A DNA stretch of 30,955 bases from a virus. Both the position numbers and the translations under genes were made by a program. Every line of letters begins with the position of its first letter. Position 1 is the first letter of the stretch. Positions 29,601 through 30,955 of the stretch are shown here, piece after piece. The stretch spans positions 1 through 30,955 of the IMG/VR virus record IMGVR_UViG_3300021961_000393; one strand, given 5' to 3'. Below the pieces are notes generated by a model. It was not told the origin of the DNA. It worked only from the letters and a program-made list of their open reading frames with translations, and did no database searches.

Positions 29601-30233
29601 AATGACACCATGTCTGCGCTGAAGTCTAAGATACCGGGGCTGTCTTCATCGCTCGCCCCGAAGCGCGGTCTGTGGGGGCAGGAAATCAAAGACGAAAATG
29701 GTATTTGGGGTTTGATCTCGCCGGTTTCTGTATCAACAGAAAGAATTGAGCGAATTGACAAAGCGATGAAGGACCTAGGAATGTATCGCGGCGTTCCGTC
29801 TGCTGCTCAGAACTTTGTGAGCGGCAGATTTACAAAGTCAATTGTTCTTGAAGATAAAGAATATAGCCGCTTCTTAGAATTGGCGGGCAACGAACTGAAG
29901 CTGAAGATGCCGGGAGTTTCAGGAAAGATCGGCGCAAAGGATTATCTCAACGCCATAGTGAGTGGCGAGGCTGGTTCTTTGTCTCGTCGATACAATGCAG
30001 CGATGGACGAGACCAAGGCATCAATGATTAATTCCGTTATCGGCTCATACAGGAAGGCGGCGAAACAGCAAATCAGAAAAGAATTCCCAGAAATCGAAGA
30101 CCGGATACAGGCGCAGATCGCCGATCTCAAAGAACGCTTCAAGGAAAGTCGCGGCGGAGTTCCGCAGCTTCCATCGAGGGAAGATATGAAGACTAAGGAA
30201 TTGGATACGCCGCAACTACCGAGTCTGCGCTGA
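26691..30233 (+). CDS. Large internal virion/DNA-ejection protein, T7 gp16-like
   Basis: Encodes 1180 residues from ATG 26691. The N-terminal 60 residues are acidic and disordered. Residues about 65-190 are Ala/Gly-rich with amphipathic helices. Near residue 560 there is GDGILFAYSNVLMSNPATQVVNIADT, a block I recognise from large ejection proteins of podoviruses. Hydrophobic stretches such as RIAIAVFIRTPYNILRWTM and AFAAVVVPFAGALI may enter the membrane. No lytic transglycosylase motif is evident, although T7 gp16 has one. It would form part of the DNA-injection channel. Confidence 0.78.
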   Translation: MSEISFSTNDAAAAYEAEKSKQDTPDLDEIIARNSAETKDDVKLTPEPEADYLGSIFAPAGRVIKGTVADVAGGVVESPKSALRGVTAGAAEFIKSINELGDWLDTKIPLGRISIGEGDGGTNDALAAASDTLYGLRNMFQQGETNTGKIVEGIAQFLGSAGISGKVTKALGVPPGVYKRIIDGFLGGATGFDPNDPRLSNTLNELLPNPVAEFLMAEKEDPALLGRLKSGIENAGLGVVAEAVIGGVRVLRSALKSGDQVVPKEYYGPADFESGVKVRVSGQDDVWSIASRDGDNVTVTRKLPDGSEQKKTVAQKDLDVLAGQEKMPKMPEPEAPSGPAVAVNDNLKFQQQARQYLSGEIPDSPIKVNIEKFEGPDQIKEEIAKLSKLLPEDKVISQEDTLKQATELGISPEEFANGISGQIFDRRQIAAGWMMVRSSTENLISLAQKAKATRSPEDVARFNAAFQLTHAIMLQVKGQSSEIARALNIHKALRRKDAGMLDALEAINAEMGGSAPSIKIASMVADLKDPSAGMAFIKQTAKAKNGDGILFAYSNVLMSNPATQVVNIADTFASTLWRVPETWAASKISSDVAEGEATALLFGLFSGVRGGIRYAARTIKTGKETFAPSGAIEIPGRQNIVATELGAINDNRRFADYLKMALPTNLSKAGDQLLKVINYQGARHQLAYRHAVNDMGLSGAEARDYAAKVLRDAPDWLESQAVDEAIKGTYNEPLKGAAAMVSNAINRMAVPVPGVDLSVPFGRIAIAVFIRTPYNILRWTMSRTPMAFLAPSVREDIMAGGARRATALGRIATGTAFMATLSDAVMSGSITGAGPSDPRVRARMFEMGWRPYSIKWNGKYYSYNRSATIGGLIGIAADATEMIGGVYAREKNTINIDGTPVEDSAFAAVVVPFAGALINKRYMQQFANLIEALGDPRRYGDGYGEALVKSWVPAVVGAVERAVDPQIRIANDTMSALKSKIPGLSSSLAPKRGLWGQEIKDENGIWGLISPVSVSTERIERIDKAMKDLGMYRGVPSAAQNFVSGRFTKSIVLEDKEYSRFLELAGNELKLKMPGVSGKIGAKDYLNAIVSGEAGSLSRRYNAAMDETKASMINSVIGSYRKAAKQQIRKEFPEIEDRIQAQIADLKERFKESRGGVPQLPSREDMKTKELDTPQLPSLR

Positions 30234-30262
30234 TTGAAAAGGTTGCCCTAGGGGTATATAAT
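30234..30262 (+). promoter_or_regulatory. Strong sigma-70-type promoter before tail fibre
   Basis: TTGAAA (30234-30239), a 17-base spacer and a perfect TATAAT (30257-30262) stand between the end of the ejection gene and the tail-fibre start at 30284. This is the best-matched promoter in the window. It should also serve the lysis genes if the fibre gene continues into them. Confidence 0.7.
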
Positions 30263-30283
30263 TGAGGCAAGTGAGGAACCAAA

Positions 30284-30955
30284 ATGGCTGATTATAACAT
30301 CAATGCTGTGACCCGACGAGTGGTATTTACCGGCTCCGCTGGCACGGGGCCATATGCCTTCACGTTCGAGGTTCTAAACCAGACCGACTTGGCGGTGTAT
30401 TTCAACGCCACCAAGCTGACCCTCACGACCGACTATACGGTGACGATCAACGCGAATGGCACCGGCAGCGTGACCATCGTCGTCGGCACGAATGTCCCGT
30501 CCACGCCTACCGCCTCCGACACCATCACTATCATCGGTGCCCGCGACATCGAGCGCACCACGGACTTTGTGACGGCTGGCGATCTGCTGGCATCGGCGCT
30601 GAACGAGCAGCTTGATTCGCAGATCATCATGATCCAGCAGCTTGCGGAAGAAAACAAGCGCACGCTGCGGGCACCGGCCTATGACCCGGCGGCGGCGGAA
30701 GACGGCGGCGTCCTGAACATGACGCTGCCCGCGAAGGCCACCCGCGCCACCAAGGTGCTGGGGTTCGACGCGAACGGCAACCCGGTCGCCTCGACTTCGA
30801 CCCTGACCGAAATTGAAGCGGATGCCGCTGCCGCAGCGGTGTCTGCTGCCGCTGCCGCCACGAGCGCTAGCAACGCCGCGTCGTCGGCATCTGGCGCGGC
30901 GTCGTCTGCGTCCGCCGCCTCGACAAGCGCCAGCAACGCCTCAACCAGCGAAACC
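30284..30955 (+). CDS. Tail fibre protein, N-terminal part (partial)
   Basis: Encodes the first 224 residues from ATG 30284 and runs off the window in an open frame. Residues about 1-100 (YNINAVTRRVVFTGSAGTGPYAFTFEVLNQTDLAVYFNATKLTLTTDY) are the T7-type tail-fibre N-terminal domain that docks on the tail. QTI-like helices and a DPAAAEDGGVLNMTLP block follow. From about residue 180 the chain is almost only Ala, Ser and Thr (SAAAAATSASNAASSASGAASS), a common trimeric coiled linker. The receptor-binding part is not in the window apart from a possible end at 1-117. Confidence 0.88.
   Translation, partial: MADYNINAVTRRVVFTGSAGTGPYAFTFEVLNQTDLAVYFNATKLTLTTDYTVTINANGTGSVTIVVGTNVPSTPTASDTITIIGARDIERTTDFVTAGDLLASALNEQLDSQIIMIQQLAEENKRTLRAPAYDPAAAEDGGVLNMTLPAKATRATKVLGFDANGNPVASTSTLTEIEADAAAAAVSAAAAATSASNAASSASGAASSASAASTSASNASTSET

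Noticed and set aside
30820-30955. Repetitive GCC/TCG-rich DNA as a possible tandem-repeat element
   Set aside because: It is the coding sequence of the Ala/Ser/Thr-rich linker of the tail fibre, common in such proteins. It remains relevant only as a likely assembly break point.
1-30955. tRNA genes, integrase, attachment sites, DNA or RNA polymerase
   Set aside because: None was found on reading the visible genes and intergenic gaps. All large frames are otherwise accounted for.

Overview
The window reads as most of the genome of a small T7-like tailed phage (podovirus). It has a T7-type head-tail connector, tail tubular proteins A and B, three consecutive internal-virion/ejection-type proteins, a scaffold and capsid pair, and a tail-fibre gene with a T7-type N-terminal domain. 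The GC-rich coding sequence, a holin of the gene-transfer-agent 3TM type, and several small connector-region families point to an alphaproteobacterial host. That host call is inference from family resemblance. No tRNA, rRNA, CRISPR array, integrase, DNA polymerase or RNA polymerase gene is visible.

Layout. (1) 1-1897, plus strand: the end of a tail-fibre gene, two small conserved genes, then a compact lysis cassette (two tiny membrane proteins, a 3TM holin, a small protein, an M15 endolysin). (2) 1875-5530, minus strand: an early-type operon transcribed from about 5600 leftwards. It encodes a 62-aa protein, an ArdC antirestriction protein, a pentapeptide-repeat protein, several small proteins, a YqaJ-type exonuclease, a small winged-helix regulator and a two-helix membrane peptide. 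(3) 5531-5668: a divergent control region. (4) 5669-7687, plus strand: an RHH regulator, a resolvase-like nuclease, an iteron-like repeat block, a protein ending in an SSB-like tip and a winged-helix replication-type protein. Together with the ArdC/pentapeptide genes this stretch looks plasmid-derived. (5) 8015-11229: phage replication genes (DUF6378, a nuclease, a putative ssDNA-binding protein, a Toprim primase/helicase). (6) 11214-15899: terminase small and large subunits, separated by an HNH/AP2 homing-type gene and a run of small unknown genes. (7) 15981-30233: the morphogenesis operon. (8) 30284-30955: the start of a tail-fibre gene.

The last complete codon of the window and the first codon of the window are in the same tail-fibre frame. 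The window may therefore be a circular (or circularly permuted) genome opened inside that gene, or a contig broken at its Ala/Ser/Thr-rich repeat.

Working model. The minus operon blunts host restriction and processes DNA ends. The plus-strand replication genes use host polymerase, through a winged-helix initiator-like protein and a primase/helicase, possibly at the iteron-like region. The terminase genes fill T7-like heads, and the lysis cassette ends the cycle. The most striking non-coding structure is a 31-bp inverted repeat around the start of the first lysis gene (573-603 / 692-722). Its only two mismatches become G-U pairs in RNA, and a 10-codon leader ORF lies across its upstream arm.
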